A DNA stretch of 64,000 nucleotides from Mesorhizobium loti (GCF_002858745.1 NZ_PJRO01000003.1:62001-126000), one strand, 5' to 3'. Positions 36,509-45,303 are shown, counted from the first letter of the stretch. A program made the numbers and translations. Notes: a model not told the origin generated them from the sequence alone.

Positions 36509-37840
36509 TTACGGCAGCGCCACGCCCTTGTAGGTCTGCTCATAGCGACGCAGGATCTGGTTGCCGCGCTCTACAACAGCGTCGATGGCAGTCTGCATGT
36601 CCTTCTGGCCGGTGAAGGCGGCTTCCAATTCGGAACGCAGTTCAGCGCGGACCGAGGTGAAGTTGCCGAGACGGATGCCGCGCGACAGCGGCGTGACGTC
36701 CGAGGCGGTCAGCGAAGCGATCGCGATGTCGCGGTTGACCCGCTTCGGTTCCTTGTAGAAGCCTTCCGACTTCAGGAGCTCGTAGCCCTTGGTCGTGACC
36801 GGGATGTACCCGGTGTTTTCGGCGATGTATTTCTCGCCGGTATCCGGAGCGGTGACGTATTTCAGGAAGGCTGCGGCAGCTTCATATTCAGCCTTCGACT
36901 TGCCTTCCATGACCCACAGCGAAGCGCCGCCGACCATCGAATTGGTGCGCTTGGCAGCGTCCAGGACCGGCATCATGGCAACGTCCCACTTCAGGTCCTT
37001 GGCCTGGGTGTTGTGCACGGTGCCGTGGTTGGCGATCGAGGTGATGGTGGCGGCGCAGGTGCCGTCGGCGAAAGCCTGGACGACGTCCTTGCCCATCTGC
37101 TTGGTCTGGATCTTGGCGTAACCGGCGTCGAGCCAGGACTTGAAGTCCTTCATGTGGTCGACGAAGGCGGTCTTGTTGAAGGCAAGTTCTGCACCGAGGC
37201 CGCCATAGCCATTGTCGAGCGTGGCCAGCGGAATTGAGTTGGTGGCGGAGAACTGCTCGAGGTCCATCCAGGAATCGAAGTCGAAGGCAAAGCCGCAAGG
37301 AACGCCGGCGGCCTTCATGGCCTTCAGGTCTTCGCCGAACTCGGCCCAAGTCTTCGGCGCCTCGGTCTTGCCGATCTTCGCGAAGGCTTCCTTGTTCCAG
37401 TAGAAGACGGCGGTCGAGGAATTGTAGGGGAACGACCACATCTCGCCGGAGGAGGTGGCGTAGTAGTTGGCGATGCCGGGGAAATAGGCTTTCCAGTCGA
37501 TGTCGAGACCATAGTCCTTGGCGAACTTGGTAGCCGGATAGATGGCGCCCGACAGCATGAAATTCACGGTGCCGGCATCATAAATCTGCACGACGGTGGG
37601 ATGCTGCTTGGAGCGATATGCCGCGATCGTGTTCTGCTCGGCCTTGTCGTAACCACCCTGACCGGTGCAGACGGCTTCATACTTGTCCTGCGACTGGTTG
37701 AACAGCTGGCAGTGTTTGGCCACCACTTCGCCGAGATCGCCGGTGAGGCCGTACCAGAATTCAAATTTGGTGCGTTCGGCGGCATTGGCGCCGCTGGCAA
37801 CGACAATGGCCGTCGTCGCGAGCAGGATTAATCGTTTCAT
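36509..37840 (-). CDS. ugpB: glycerol-3-phosphate-binding periplasmic protein
   Basis: A 443-residue binding protein: signal peptide MKRLILLATTAIVVASGANA, then FEFWYGLTGDLGEVVAKHCQ, GQGGYDKAEQNTIAAYRSKQ and FPYNSSTAVFYWNKEAF, all typical of UgpB. First gene of ugpBAEC. The family is PhoB-activated in rhizobia. Upstream on the minus strand I find single heptamers CTGTCAT (37912-37918) and TCGTCAT (37942-37948), but they are not in 11-bp register, so a Pho box is not established. Confidence 0.92.
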   Translation of the reverse strand: MKRLILLATTAIVVASGANAAERTKFEFWYGLTGDLGEVVAKHCQLFNQSQDKYEAVCTGQGGYDKAEQNTIAAYRSKQHPTVVQIYDAGTVNFMLSGAIYPATKFAKDYGLDIDWKAYFPGIANYYATSSGEMWSFPYNSSTAVFYWNKEAFAKIGKTEAPKTWAEFGEDLKAMKAAGVPCGFAFDFDSWMDLEQFSATNSIPLATLDNGYGGLGAELAFNKTAFVDHMKDFKSWLDAGYAKIQTKQMGKDVVQAFADGTCAATITSIANHGTVHNTQAKDLKWDVAMMPVLDAAKRTNSMVGGASLWVMEGKSKAEYEAAAAFLKYVTAPDTGEKYIAENTGYIPVTTKGYELLKSEGFYKEPKRVNRDIAIASLTASDVTPLSRGIRLGNFTSVRAELRSELEAAFTGQKDMQTAIDAVVERGNQILRRYEQTYKGVALP

Positions 37841-38036
37841 TCGTCCTCTCCACACAGGAAGGTTGCTGCGCGAGCGAAGCGCCCGCTACGGCGCCTCCCT
37901 AGAGAGGTCACATGACAGCCGCGTTGTGGTTTCGTGATGAAATGACGACAATCCCCACGGATCGGGGTTCCTCGTAGCCGTTAGTCGCTACCCGGAATGG
38001 AGTGCCCACGAAGGCCGGCTGCGCAGCTGACACGGC

Positions 38037-38438
38037 TCAGACGCCGGCGTCGCGGATTTCGAAAACATTGCCGCCGCTGGTGACGAAGCGTCCGCGTTCG
38101 CCACGGCGAATGCTGTAGCATTTCTCGCTTCCGTCGCGGATTTCGCTCCACACGGTACACAATTCGCCATTGCGGAGCGCCCAGCGGCCTTTGTCGCCAT
38201 GCTGGGCCGAATTGTCGCCCGTATTGTCAATCGTGATCACGGCGGAGCCGTCAGGCGCCAGGACCAAAGAGCCGCCCCGCCAGCCGCCGTCTTCCCACCA
38301 GGCGATCGAGCGTCCGACCAGCTCATTCTTCAGCTCGGTCGATGTGAGATCGCCGGAACTCGCTTCACCGGCGACAAGCACCGAAGCGATCAGGATTGCC
38401 GAATGCAAAGCCATGCGACGCAAAGCCCGAATCCTCAT
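38037..38438 (-). CDS. small secreted protein of unknown function
   Basis: A 133-residue protein with an N-terminal signal (ALRRMALHSAILIASVLVAG) followed by a compact beta-rich sequence: LKNELVGRSIAWWEDGGWRG, GSAVITIDNTGD, GRWALRNGELCTVWSEI and KCYSIRRGERGRF. Two Cys may pair. Looks like a small periplasmic barrel of the DUF995 or YHS-like kind, but I do not recognise it firmly. The start could be 38438 or 38414; Pho-box-like repeats end three bases before the former. Confidence 0.65.
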   Translation of the reverse strand: MRIRALRRMALHSAILIASVLVAGEASSGDLTSTELKNELVGRSIAWWEDGGWRGGSLVLAPDGSAVITIDNTGDNSAQHGDKGRWALRNGELCTVWSEIRDGSEKCYSIRRGERGRFVTSGGNVFEIRDAGV

Positions 38439-38440
38439 CC

Positions 38441-38469
38441 GTGACGAACAGATGACGATTCAATGACAT
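38441..38469 (-). promoter_or_regulatory. Pho-box-like triple repeat
   Basis: On the minus strand ATGTCAT-TGAA-TCGTCAT-CTGT-TCGTCAC: three heptamers with exact 4-base spacers. Core GTCAT/GTCAC is kept, the first bases deviate from CTGTCAT. It ends only 3 bases before the ATG at 38438, which would favour the start at 38414 and a very short leader. Confidence 0.45.
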
Positions 38470-38636
38470 TTGCCGACTGCTGTCGAGCATTGATTGCGGT
38501 CGGTTTTCCCCAGGCAGCGTCAGGGAAGTGTCACGTGCCGGTCAGATGCCGGACATGAAAGCGCGCCATTGTCGCGAACGGCCTGTCGAGCACCGCTCGG
38601 CCGAAACCCAGCCTTATAAATTGAAGGACCAAGCCC

Positions 38637-39560
38637 ATGTCAGCCGTCACCGGCACCGGAATTTCTGCCCACAAGCGCGCCAACGATCTCTCGGACTTCG
38701 CCGAGGAACTCGACATGATCGAGGAATTGGGAGTGGAAGCGATCGAGCTGCCGACCTACGATATGGACATCGTCGTCGGCGGCAAGATCAGGAAGCCGCA
38801 GCTCGCTGCCTTGAAACGCGCCTGCGCCGGCCGCGACGTCGTCTATTCCGTGCACGGCCCGCTGGCCATCAACTTCATGGACGAAGCCTATCGGCTGCCG
38901 CGCCATCTCGAAGTGCTGCGGGCGTCGCTGGAAGTGGCGGCCGAGGTCGGCGCCGAACACTATGTGATCCATTCCGGCCTGATGCCGATGCAGCAGGCCG
39001 ACGGCGTCGAGGCCGGCTATCAGCGCCAGCGCGAATGGCTGGCCAAAAGTGGCGACATCGCCCGCCAGCACGGCTTGATCCTCTGCGTCGAAACCCTGTT
39101 CGCCGGCTATGACGGCAAGGCACTCGCAGCCTCACCATCACGACTTGCCACGGAGCTTGGCGCGATCAACCATCCCAACGTCATGGCGACGCTTGATTTC
39201 AGCCATGCCTATCTCAAACTTGATTTCGACGGCCGTCGTGACGAGTTCGTCGACGAGGTAAAGACGCTCGCCCCCTATGCGCGCCACCTGCATGTCCACG
39301 ACAGCTTCGGCCGCCAGGACGATATCTGGATGTTCACCGACGGCGAACGCATCGCCTACGGTCACGGCGACCTTCATTTGCCGGTCGGCTGGGGCGACAT
39401 TCCCTGGGACAAACTGATGGCGGAATGCGAGTTCCCGGACGGGGTGCTCTTCAACATCGAATTGAAAGAGCGCTACTGGTACGCCGCCCAGGACACGGTC
39501 GACGCCACCAGGCAGCTCGCTGAAAAAGCCCGCTTCGTGCGCACCGCGGCAGCGGCCTGA
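38637..39560 (+). CDS. sugar phosphate isomerase/epimerase-like TIM barrel protein
   Basis: A 307-residue AP-endonuclease-2/xylose-isomerase-like barrel: SVHGPLAINFMDEAYR, HYVIHSGLMPMQ, LCVETLFAGYD, TLDFSHAYLKLDF, HVHDSFGR and FNIELKERYW give the usual metal ligands (His, Glu, Asp, His). GAAGGA lies before the ATG at 38637. It is next to ugp on the other strand, so a role in sugar- or glycerol-phosphate metabolism is possible. Specific reaction unknown. Confidence 0.8.
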   Translation: MSAVTGTGISAHKRANDLSDFAEELDMIEELGVEAIELPTYDMDIVVGGKIRKPQLAALKRACAGRDVVYSVHGPLAINFMDEAYRLPRHLEVLRASLEVAAEVGAEHYVIHSGLMPMQQADGVEAGYQRQREWLAKSGDIARQHGLILCVETLFAGYDGKALAASPSRLATELGAINHPNVMATLDFSHAYLKLDFDGRRDEFVDEVKTLAPYARHLHVHDSFGRQDDIWMFTDGERIAYGHGDLHLPVGWGDIPWDKLMAECEFPDGVLFNIELKERYWYAAQDTVDATRQLAEKARFVRTAAAA

Positions 39561-39620
39561 GGACTTAGGCTGCTTCAGGGTACCCACCGAGTACGTCATG
39601 CCTGGATGCCGCCGTGATCC

Positions 39621-39652
39621 TTGGCGAATGGTGAAACAGCACCATTCGCCAA
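39621..39652. repeat. perfect 13-bp inverted repeat
   Basis: Arms TTGGCGAATGGTG and CACCATTCGCCAA around a 6-base loop (AAACAG), 60 bases after the TIM-barrel stop and 48 before the convergent gene. No T-run on either side, so not a standard terminator, though it could end transcription both ways with help. Confidence 0.7.
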
Positions 39653-39699
39653 ACTATGCGTGAGTCCCCTTTCGGCTAATTGCAGGCGATCCGCCGAAC

Positions 39700-40005
39700 C
39701 TAATTTGCCGGCGCGGGCTGCGCCGGTTCCTGGCCGCCGGTGGAAGCAGGCGACTGTGAAGGTGTCTGGGCCTCTTGTTCGGGCGTTTGCGTTGTTTCGA
39801 CGGAAGGAGCGTCAGGCGCCTGCGGCGCAGTTTGCTGAGTGGTCGGCTCGCGGGGCTGCGCCGCTTGCTCGTTGGTCAGAACCTCATCGGTCTTGGCTTT
39901 GATCTCGTCGGCCGTCTGCTGGCTGATGAGCCCATAGTTGACAGCCAGGCCAGCGACCAGGGCAATGATGATGCCGATGATTGCGGTTTTCAGGTTTCTG
40001 GACAT
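39700..40005 (-). CDS. membrane-anchored proline/glutamine-rich protein
   Basis: A 101-residue protein: basic N-terminus, one span (TAIIGIIIALVAGLAVNYGL), a charged helix (SQQTADEIKAKTDEVLTNEQ) and a disordered Pro/Gln/Thr-rich tail. No family recognised; the shape is common among rhizobial periplasmic small proteins. The gap 40006-40170 up to the tRNA shows nothing else. Confidence 0.6.
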   Translation of the reverse strand: MSRNLKTAIIGIIIALVAGLAVNYGLISQQTADEIKAKTDEVLTNEQAAQPREPTTQQTAPQAPDAPSVETTQTPEQEAQTPSQSPASTGGQEPAQPAPAN

Positions 40006-40170
40006 TGGAAGAGGCCTTTCAAAAGCCTGCTGGCATGGTGACCGTATCGACGATCACCTGATGATGCCCTTCCACCGAATGGCTAAGGTGCCTGAGCAGC
40101 CGTTTATGGTCAATCCTGGCGCAGACGCGCACGCATCGCAACTGAGCAGATGGTATATTGGAGAGGTTGG

Positions 40171-40242
40171 TACGCCCAAGGGGAATCGAACCCCTGTTTG
40201 CGCCGTGAGAGGGCGCCGTCCTGACCGCTAGACGATGGGCGC
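40171..40242 (-). tRNA. tRNA-Glu (anticodon CTC)
   Basis: Minus strand GCGCCCA acceptor pairs with TGGGCGT (first pair G-U); the anticodon arm GCGCC-CTCTCAC-GGCGC gives CTC; the T arm AGGGG-TTCGATTC-CCCT is standard. Discriminator A at 40171 and a genome-encoded CCA at 40170-40168. 40243-40402 beyond it has no feature I can support. Confidence 0.95.
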
Positions 40243-40402
40243 AGCCGAGAACCGGCGATATAGGCTGGCGCGTTTGAAAAAGCAACAGGCTGAAACAGGC
40301 AAGTTGTGGCTTGAGGTGGTGCGGCCTGCTGTCGTCCTCTTGCGTCGTCTGCGCTCCTCCGAAACCGCTGCGTCTGCTGGAAGCGGCCTTTAACCAGTCG
40401 CT

Positions 40403-40810
40403 TCAGCGCTTCAGCTGGATCAGGTCCCAGAGGTTACCGTGGAGATCGGCAAACACGGCAACCGTGCCGTAAGGCTCATGGCGCGGCGTCTCACGGAATT
40501 CTACACCGCGCGCCAGCATGGCAGCGTGGTCACGCGTGAAATCGTCGGTTTCGAGGAAGAAGGCGACGCGGCCGCCGGTCTGGTTGCCGACACTGGCAAC
40601 CTGGCTTGCACCATCGGCCTTGGCGAGCAGCAATCGTGCACCGCCGGCAGCGGCAGGCTCGACCGTCACCCAGCGCTTGCCACCGCCCAGATCGACATCG
40701 GAGGTCAGCATGAACCCCGCGCAGTCGACGTACCAGCGGATCGCTTGGTCATAGTCGGCGACCACCAGCGTAACGGTGGCGACGCGACGTCCAGTGGCAA
40801 AATCGCTCAT
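40403..40810 (-). CDS. VOC-family (glyoxalase/bleomycin-resistance-like) protein
   Basis: A 135-residue single vicinal-oxygen-chelate domain: VATVTLVVADYDQAIRWYVD, GKRWVTVEPA, RVAFFLETDDFTRDH and FADLHGNLWDLIQ. The glyoxalase-I His position is replaced by Thr (VTLVV), so the metal site may be altered; such proteins bind or modify small toxic compounds. Follows the gene at 40816-41196 by 5 bases in the same direction. Confidence 0.82.
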   Translation of the reverse strand: MSDFATGRRVATVTLVVADYDQAIRWYVDCAGFMLTSDVDLGGGKRWVTVEPAAAGGARLLLAKADGASQVASVGNQTGGRVAFFLETDDFTRDHAAMLARGVEFRETPRHEPYGTVAVFADLHGNLWDLIQLKR

Positions 40811-40815
40811 CGTGC

Positions 40816-41196
40816 CTACTGCAAGCGCAGCGTGTAGCGGCCGATCATGCGCCCTTCTGCGATATCGTAGACGAAGATCGCGCGGCCGCCGTCAGCCAAT
40901 TCCGCCTCGATGGACAGGCGGTCGCCCGACAGCGACTGCGACAGCACCTTGGCGCCGACCGGTAAGACGATATCGCCCGTCCTCGGCTCGCCAGCCGGTG
41001 TCTGGATATCGCCGGCAATCGGCGCCGCTGGCTTGGCCATATAGGATTTGTAGACAAGCGCCGCCACCACGACCATAAGGGCAAAGAACAACAGGCCAAG
41101 ATTGACGACCATGAAGCGGATCAGCTTCCTGCGCAGCTTGTCCACATTGGGATCGAGCGGCTTGTCTTCCTCGTCATCGGCAAGGGGCCGGGCCAT
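40816..41196 (-). CDS. single-span membrane protein (DUF6476-like)
   Basis: A 126-residue protein: acidic N-terminus (ADDEEDKPLDPNVDKLRRKL), one span (FMVVNLGLLFFALMVVVAAL), a linker, and a C-terminal beta domain (DIVLPVGAKVLSQSLSGDRL). The pattern is conserved next to rluD in Rhizobiales and, as I recall, is named DUF6476. Divergent from the pseudouridine synthase with only 26 bases between starts. Confidence 0.7.
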   Translation of the reverse strand: MARPLADDEEDKPLDPNVDKLRRKLIRFMVVNLGLLFFALMVVVAALVYKSYMAKPAAPIAGDIQTPAGEPRTGDIVLPVGAKVLSQSLSGDRLSIEAELADGGRAIFVYDIAEGRMIGRYTLRLQ

Positions 41197-41222
41197 GGGC
41201 GATCTATTCCGGAACTGTTTCG

Positions 41223-42266
41223 ATGGCCGCACCTGATAACGAAGACACCGAAGAATTGATAGGGGCGGCACCGATCGCGCTGAAAGCCGGCGAAGATGCT
41301 GCCGGCCAACGCCTCGACCAATGGCTCGCCGCGCAATTGGCGCCGCAGCTTTCGCGCAGCCGCATCCAGGCGTTGATCAAGCAGGGGGGCGTGCGCATCG
41401 CCGACCGCCAGGTGGACGAGCCCAAGCGCAAGCTCACCGCGGGCGACAGCATTTCCGTGGAGTTGCCGGAGCCCGAGCCCGCGGAACCACAGGGTGAAGA
41501 TATCCCGCTCGACGTTCTTTACGAGGACGACGCCCTGATCGTCATCAACAAGCCGGCCGGACTGGTTGTCCATCCCGGCGCCGGCAATTGGACCGGCACG
41601 CTGGTCAATGCCCTCATCCACCATTGCGGCGCCAGCCTTTCCGGTATCGGCGGCGTCAGACGGCCGGGCATCGTGCACCGCCTCGACAAGGACACCAGCG
41701 GCGTCATGGTCGTGGCCAAGACCGACCATGCCCATCGGACGCTTTCCGAAGCTTTCGCCGACCACGGCCGCACCGGCGACCTGCGGCGCGCCTATGTCGC
41801 GCTGGTCTGGGGCATCCCGCCTCGCCCGACCGGCACCATCGACGCGCCGCTTGGCCGCGCCGCCGACCGGGTGCGCCGCGCCGTCGTGCCGGAGCATCGC
41901 GAAGACGCACGCCACGCCGTCACCCACTACACGGTGGAGGAACGTTTCGGCGAAGGACAGGACAAATTCGCAGCGGCAAGCCTTGTTGAATGCCGGCTGG
42001 AAACCGGCCGCACGCACCAGATCCGCGTGCACATGGCCCATATCGGCCATCCGCTTGTCGGCGATCCCGATTATGGCCAGGCCTTCCGCACCAAAGTCAA
42101 CCGGCTGCCGGAGCCGCTGAAGAGCGCGGTCGCGGCCTTTCCCCGCCAGGCCCTGCATGCACGGCTACTTGAATTCAGCCATCCCGATACCCATCTGCCG
42201 ATGAGGTTCGAGGCGCCGACACCAGGGGACATGGAGGATCTGGTCAGCGGCTTTCGAAATCTCTGA
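41223..42266 (+). CDS. RluA-family pseudouridine synthase (RluD-like)
   Basis: A 347-residue enzyme: S4 RNA-binding domain (about 28-90; QRLDQWLAAQLAPQLSRSRI) then the catalytic domain with the active Asp in GIVHRLDKDTSGVMVVAKT and the closing CRLETGRTHQIRVHMAHIGH. RluD modifies helix 69 of 23S rRNA; the S4 domain and length favour RluD over RluC. ATG at 41223 shares its upstream region with the divergent membrane protein gene. Gap 42267-42456 to rpoH shows an AT-rich stretch around 42320-42380 likely to hold the rpoH promoter. Confidence 0.92.
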   Translation: MAAPDNEDTEELIGAAPIALKAGEDAAGQRLDQWLAAQLAPQLSRSRIQALIKQGGVRIADRQVDEPKRKLTAGDSISVELPEPEPAEPQGEDIPLDVLYEDDALIVINKPAGLVVHPGAGNWTGTLVNALIHHCGASLSGIGGVRRPGIVHRLDKDTSGVMVVAKTDHAHRTLSEAFADHGRTGDLRRAYVALVWGIPPRPTGTIDAPLGRAADRVRRAVVPEHREDARHAVTHYTVEERFGEGQDKFAAASLVECRLETGRTHQIRVHMAHIGHPLVGDPDYGQAFRTKVNRLPEPLKSAVAAFPRQALHARLLEFSHPDTHLPMRFEAPTPGDMEDLVSGFRNL

Positions 42267-42456
42267 ACCTGCCACCAAAAAACCTGACTCGCATTGTTCA
42301 CTTCACAGTGACACACTGTTCTAGCTTGAACAAATACGTGGATTTTCCGGTTTTGTTCTGGTATGGATTATACCGATGCGACCGTGCCGCCAGGCAGGCG
42401 CGTCATATGTCCGCCGCGTTTCGGGGACATTCCCAAAAGAGAGGAGGGCGCAGTTC

Positions 42457-43368
42457 ATGGCCCAGTCACTACCCAGTATCGTTTCCGGAGAAGGCGGCCT
42501 CAGCCGCTACCTGGAAGAAATCCGCCGCTTTCCGATGCTTCAGCCGCAGGAAGAGTACATGCTCGCCAAGCGGTATCAGGAGCATGAGGACACAGGCGCA
42601 GCCCACAAGCTGGTCACCAGCCATCTCAGGCTCGTGGCCAAGATTGCCATGGGCTATCGCGGCTATGGCCTGCCGATCGGCGAAGTCATCTCGGAAGGCA
42701 ATGTCGGCCTGATGCAGGCCGTCAAGAAGTTCGAACCGGAGCGCGGCTTCCGGCTGGCCACATATGCCATGTGGTGGATCAAGGCCTCGATCCAGGAGTA
42801 CATCCTGCGCTCGTGGAGCCTGGTCAAGATGGGCACGACCGCCAATCAGAAGCGCCTGTTCTTCAACCTGCGCAAGGTGAAGGGCAAGATCCAGGCGCTG
42901 GATGATGGCGACCTGAAGCCGGACCAGATCACCGAGATCGCCACCCGCCTCAACGTTTCCGAGGAGGAAGTGGTTTCGATGAACCGTCGCCTGTCCGGCG
43001 ACGCCTCGCTCAACGCGCCGATTCGCGCGACCGAAGGCGAGAGCGGCGAATGGCAGGACTGGCTGGTTGACGATCATGACAGCCAGGAAGACATGCTGAT
43101 CGAGCAGGACGAACTGGACAACCGCCGCCAGATGCTGGCCGGCGCGATGTCGGTCCTCAACGATCGCGAGCGCCGCATCTTCGAGGCACGCCGGCTCTCC
43201 GAAGAGCCGTTGACGCTGGAAGAACTGTCAGCCGAGTTCGACATCTCCCGCGAGCGCGTGCGCCAGATCGAGGTGCGTGCCTTCGAGAAGGTGCAGGATG
43301 CGGTCAAGGCTGCCGCCAAGCGCCAGGCCCAGGCATTGCGCACCATCGACGCACAGCCGGCCGCGTAA
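42457..43368 (+). CDS. rpoH: heat-shock sigma factor RpoH (sigma 32)
   Basis: A 303-residue sigma factor. Region 2 contains EGNVGLMQAVKKFEPERGFR and LATYAMWWIKASIQEYILRS; the RpoH box is QKRLFFNLRK; region 4 ends in EFDISRERVRQIEVRAFEKV. GAGGAGGG precedes the ATG at 42457. It directs heat-shock genes; rhizobia often carry two or more rpoH copies and this is of the rpoH1-like length. Ends in a strong terminator. Confidence 0.95.
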   Translation: MAQSLPSIVSGEGGLSRYLEEIRRFPMLQPQEEYMLAKRYQEHEDTGAAHKLVTSHLRLVAKIAMGYRGYGLPIGEVISEGNVGLMQAVKKFEPERGFRLATYAMWWIKASIQEYILRSWSLVKMGTTANQKRLFFNLRKVKGKIQALDDGDLKPDQITEIATRLNVSEEEVVSMNRRLSGDASLNAPIRATEGESGEWQDWLVDDHDSQEDMLIEQDELDNRRQMLAGAMSVLNDRERRIFEARRLSEEPLTLEELSAEFDISRERVRQIEVRAFEKVQDAVKAAAKRQAQALRTIDAQPAA

Positions 43369-43387
43369 CGCTGCTGACGGATCGATG

Positions 43388-43421
43388 AAAAAACGGCGCC
43401 GGGAAACCGGCGCCGTTTTTG
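43388..43421 (+). terminator. rpoH intrinsic terminator
   Basis: Perfect stem ACGGCGCCGG/CCGGCGCCGT, GAAA tetraloop, then TTTTG; an A-run on the left allows use from the other strand too, serving the convergent hydrolase gene. Confidence 0.92.
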
Positions 43422-43456
43422 TTTGTTCAGCTTTCGCCAGAAACAAACTGAAGCAC

Positions 43457-44347
43457 CTACAGCCCATCCAGCGGAAACTTCAGATATCTTTTGCCGTTCG
43501 CTTCCGGCTCGGGCAGCCGGCCGCCATTCATGTTGACCTGCAGCGCATGCAGGATCAGCCGCGGCATCGGCAAGGTTTTGTCGCGCGCCTCGCGCAAGGC
43601 CACGAATTCGCCCTCGGTCATCGGGACGCGGACATGAGAGTTGCTGCGTTTCTGTTCGGCCACCGTCGTTTCCCACACCGCGTCACGACCACCCGGCTGA
43701 TAGTCGTGACCGACGAACAGTCGCGTTGCGTCGGGCAATGCCAGGATGCGCTGGATCGAGCCCCACAGCCGCGCGGCACTGCCGCCCGGAAAATCGGCCC
43801 GGGCCGTGCCGCTGTCCGGCATGAACATGGTGTCGTGGATAAAGGCGGCGTCACCGGCGACATAAGTGATCGATGCCAGCGTATGCCCAGGCGAAAACAG
43901 AACCCGCACTGGCAGCGAGCCTATGTGGAAGATCTCACCGTCGGCGAACAGCCGATCCCATTGCGAGCCGTCCGCGCGAAACTCCGGCCAGTTGTAGATG
44001 GCCTTCCATAGCGCCTGGACGTCGACGACCCTATCGCCGATTGCAGTTGGCGCTCCTGTTTTCTGCTTCAGATAGTGAGCGGCGGAAAAATGGTCGGCAT
44101 GGGGATGGGTGTCGAGAATCCATTCCAGCTCAAGCCCATTCTCCGCGATGAACGCGAGCAGCGCATCCGCGTTGCCTGTGGAGGTCGCCCCCGATTTCTC
44201 ATCGAAGTCGAGAACCGGGTCGATGATGGCGCAGCGTCGCGTCGCGCTGTCTGCCACCACGTACTGAATGGACCCGGTCGGCTTGTCATAAAAGCCGGTC
44301 ACCTGCGGCCTGGCCAACGATGCATCCAATCGCGTCTCCCGCACCAC
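43457..44347 (-). CDS. metallo-beta-lactamase-fold hydrolase, Blh/persulfide dioxygenase-like
   Basis: A 296-residue MBL-fold protein with the metal motif THPHADHFSAAHYL, His in FSPGHTLASI, Asp in FIHDTMFMPDSGTARADFPG and His in FVGHDYQPGGRD. The single-iron persulfide dioxygenase (ETHE1/Blh) group shows this arrangement and also the DFPGG block. It likely oxidises glutathione persulfide in sulfide detoxification. GTG start at 44347 or 44344. A near-perfect inverted repeat directly upstream (44351-44374) suggests repression, as BigR does for blh elsewhere. Confidence 0.85.
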   Translation of the reverse strand: MVRETRLDASLARPQVTGFYDKPTGSIQYVVADSATRRCAIIDPVLDFDEKSGATSTGNADALLAFIAENGLELEWILDTHPHADHFSAAHYLKQKTGAPTAIGDRVVDVQALWKAIYNWPEFRADGSQWDRLFADGEIFHIGSLPVRVLFSPGHTLASITYVAGDAAFIHDTMFMPDSGTARADFPGGSAARLWGSIQRILALPDATRLFVGHDYQPGGRDAVWETTVAEQKRSNSHVRVPMTEGEFVALREARDKTLPMPRLILHALQVNMNGGRLPEPEANGKRYLKFPLDGL

Positions 44348-44350
44348 TCA

Positions 44351-44374
44351 TTCGGAATAGTTTTCTATTCTGAA
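44351..44374. promoter_or_regulatory. operator-like inverted repeat before the Blh-like gene
   Basis: TTCGGAATAG (44351-44360), TTTT, CTATTCTGAA (44365-44374): 9 of 10 pairs match. It starts 4 bases upstream of the start codon, so a bound protein would block the promoter or early transcript. No regulator gene adjacent. Confidence 0.6.
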
Positions 44375-44474
44375 ATCGATGAAGGGTATCGTTATGCTCA
44401 AAGCCCGCACCGTCAAGCACGGACTGCTCACAAACCGTTGAAACGCGAAAACGGCCTCTGGCCCGCCGAGAACC

Positions 44475-45134
44475 TCAGGACGCCGGCTGCTTGGTCTTCC
44501 TGAGATAGGGCAGGATCGTATCGAAAGCGCCGAAACGCTTGATTGCATCTTCATTGGAAACCGCGGCGGTGATGATCACATCCTCGCCCTGCTTCCAGTT
44601 GGCCGGCGTTGCTACCTGATGCTTGGCAGTGAGCTGGATGGAATCGATGACGCGCAGGATCTCGTCGAAATTGCGCCCGGTGGTCATCGGATAGGTCAGG
44701 ATCAGCTTGATCTTCTTGTCGGGCCCAATGACGTAAACTGACCGCACCGTGGCATTGTCGGCCGGTGTGCGGCCATCTGAACTGTCGCCCGCCTCCTCCG
44801 GCAGCATCTCGTAAAGCTTGGCGACTTTGAGATCCTTGTCGCCGATCAACGGATAGGCGACGACGTGGCCGGTAGCGGTCTTGATGTCGTCCTGCCATTT
44901 GCCATGGCTTTCGACGGGGTCGACGGAAATGCCGATGATCTTGACGTTGCGTTTCTTGAACTCGCCCTCAAGGCCCGCCATGGTGCCGAGTTCGGTCGTG
45001 CAGACCGGCGTGAAGTTCTTCGGGTGGCTGAACAGAACGGCCCAGCCATCGCCGATCCAATCGTGGAAATGGATCGAACCCTGCGTGGTTTCGGCTTCGA
45101 AATCCGGCGCGGTGCTGTTGATGCGAAGGCCCAT
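44475..45134 (-). CDS. 1-Cys peroxiredoxin (Prx6-like)
   Basis: A 219-residue peroxiredoxin: peroxidatic Cys45 in HPKNFTPVCTTELG and the Prx6-type long C-terminal domain (LILTYPMTTGRNFDEILRVI, then TPANWKQGEDVII). No resolving Cys in the usual place. Reduces hydroperoxides in the cytoplasm. ATG at 45134 with GGGGTAG upstream. Together with the persulfide-dioxygenase-like gene it makes a thiol-stress pair, though each has its own leader. 45135-45303 towards zapA shows no gene. Confidence 0.92.
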   Translation of the reverse strand: MGLRINSTAPDFEAETTQGSIHFHDWIGDGWAVLFSHPKNFTPVCTTELGTMAGLEGEFKKRNVKIIGISVDPVESHGKWQDDIKTATGHVVAYPLIGDKDLKVAKLYEMLPEEAGDSSDGRTPADNATVRSVYVIGPDKKIKLILTYPMTTGRNFDEILRVIDSIQLTAKHQVATPANWKQGEDVIITAAVSNEDAIKRFGAFDTILPYLRKTKQPAS

Positions 45135-45303
45135 GGCGTGGCTACCCCTTGATACGCGTTGAATGGCGGCTATCGGCGACGAGCCGACAATCGGCGCATC
45201 TTCCTCCAAAAAGATGACGTTAGGGAGGTGATTTTTGTCGCATCACGCCAGATAAATTGGAAAATTGTTTCCCTGGCGCAGGCCCAGCCCTGCCAATCAC
45301 CTG

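Noticed and set aside
37912..37948. Pho box upstream of ugpB
   Set aside because: CTGTCAT and TCGTCAT are present but 30 bases apart and not in 11-bp register; family knowledge alone suggests PhoB control.
45135..45303. 6S RNA gene next to zapA
   Set aside because: 6S RNA often lies near zapA in Alphaproteobacteria, but I could not fold this spacer into a long stem with a central bubble.
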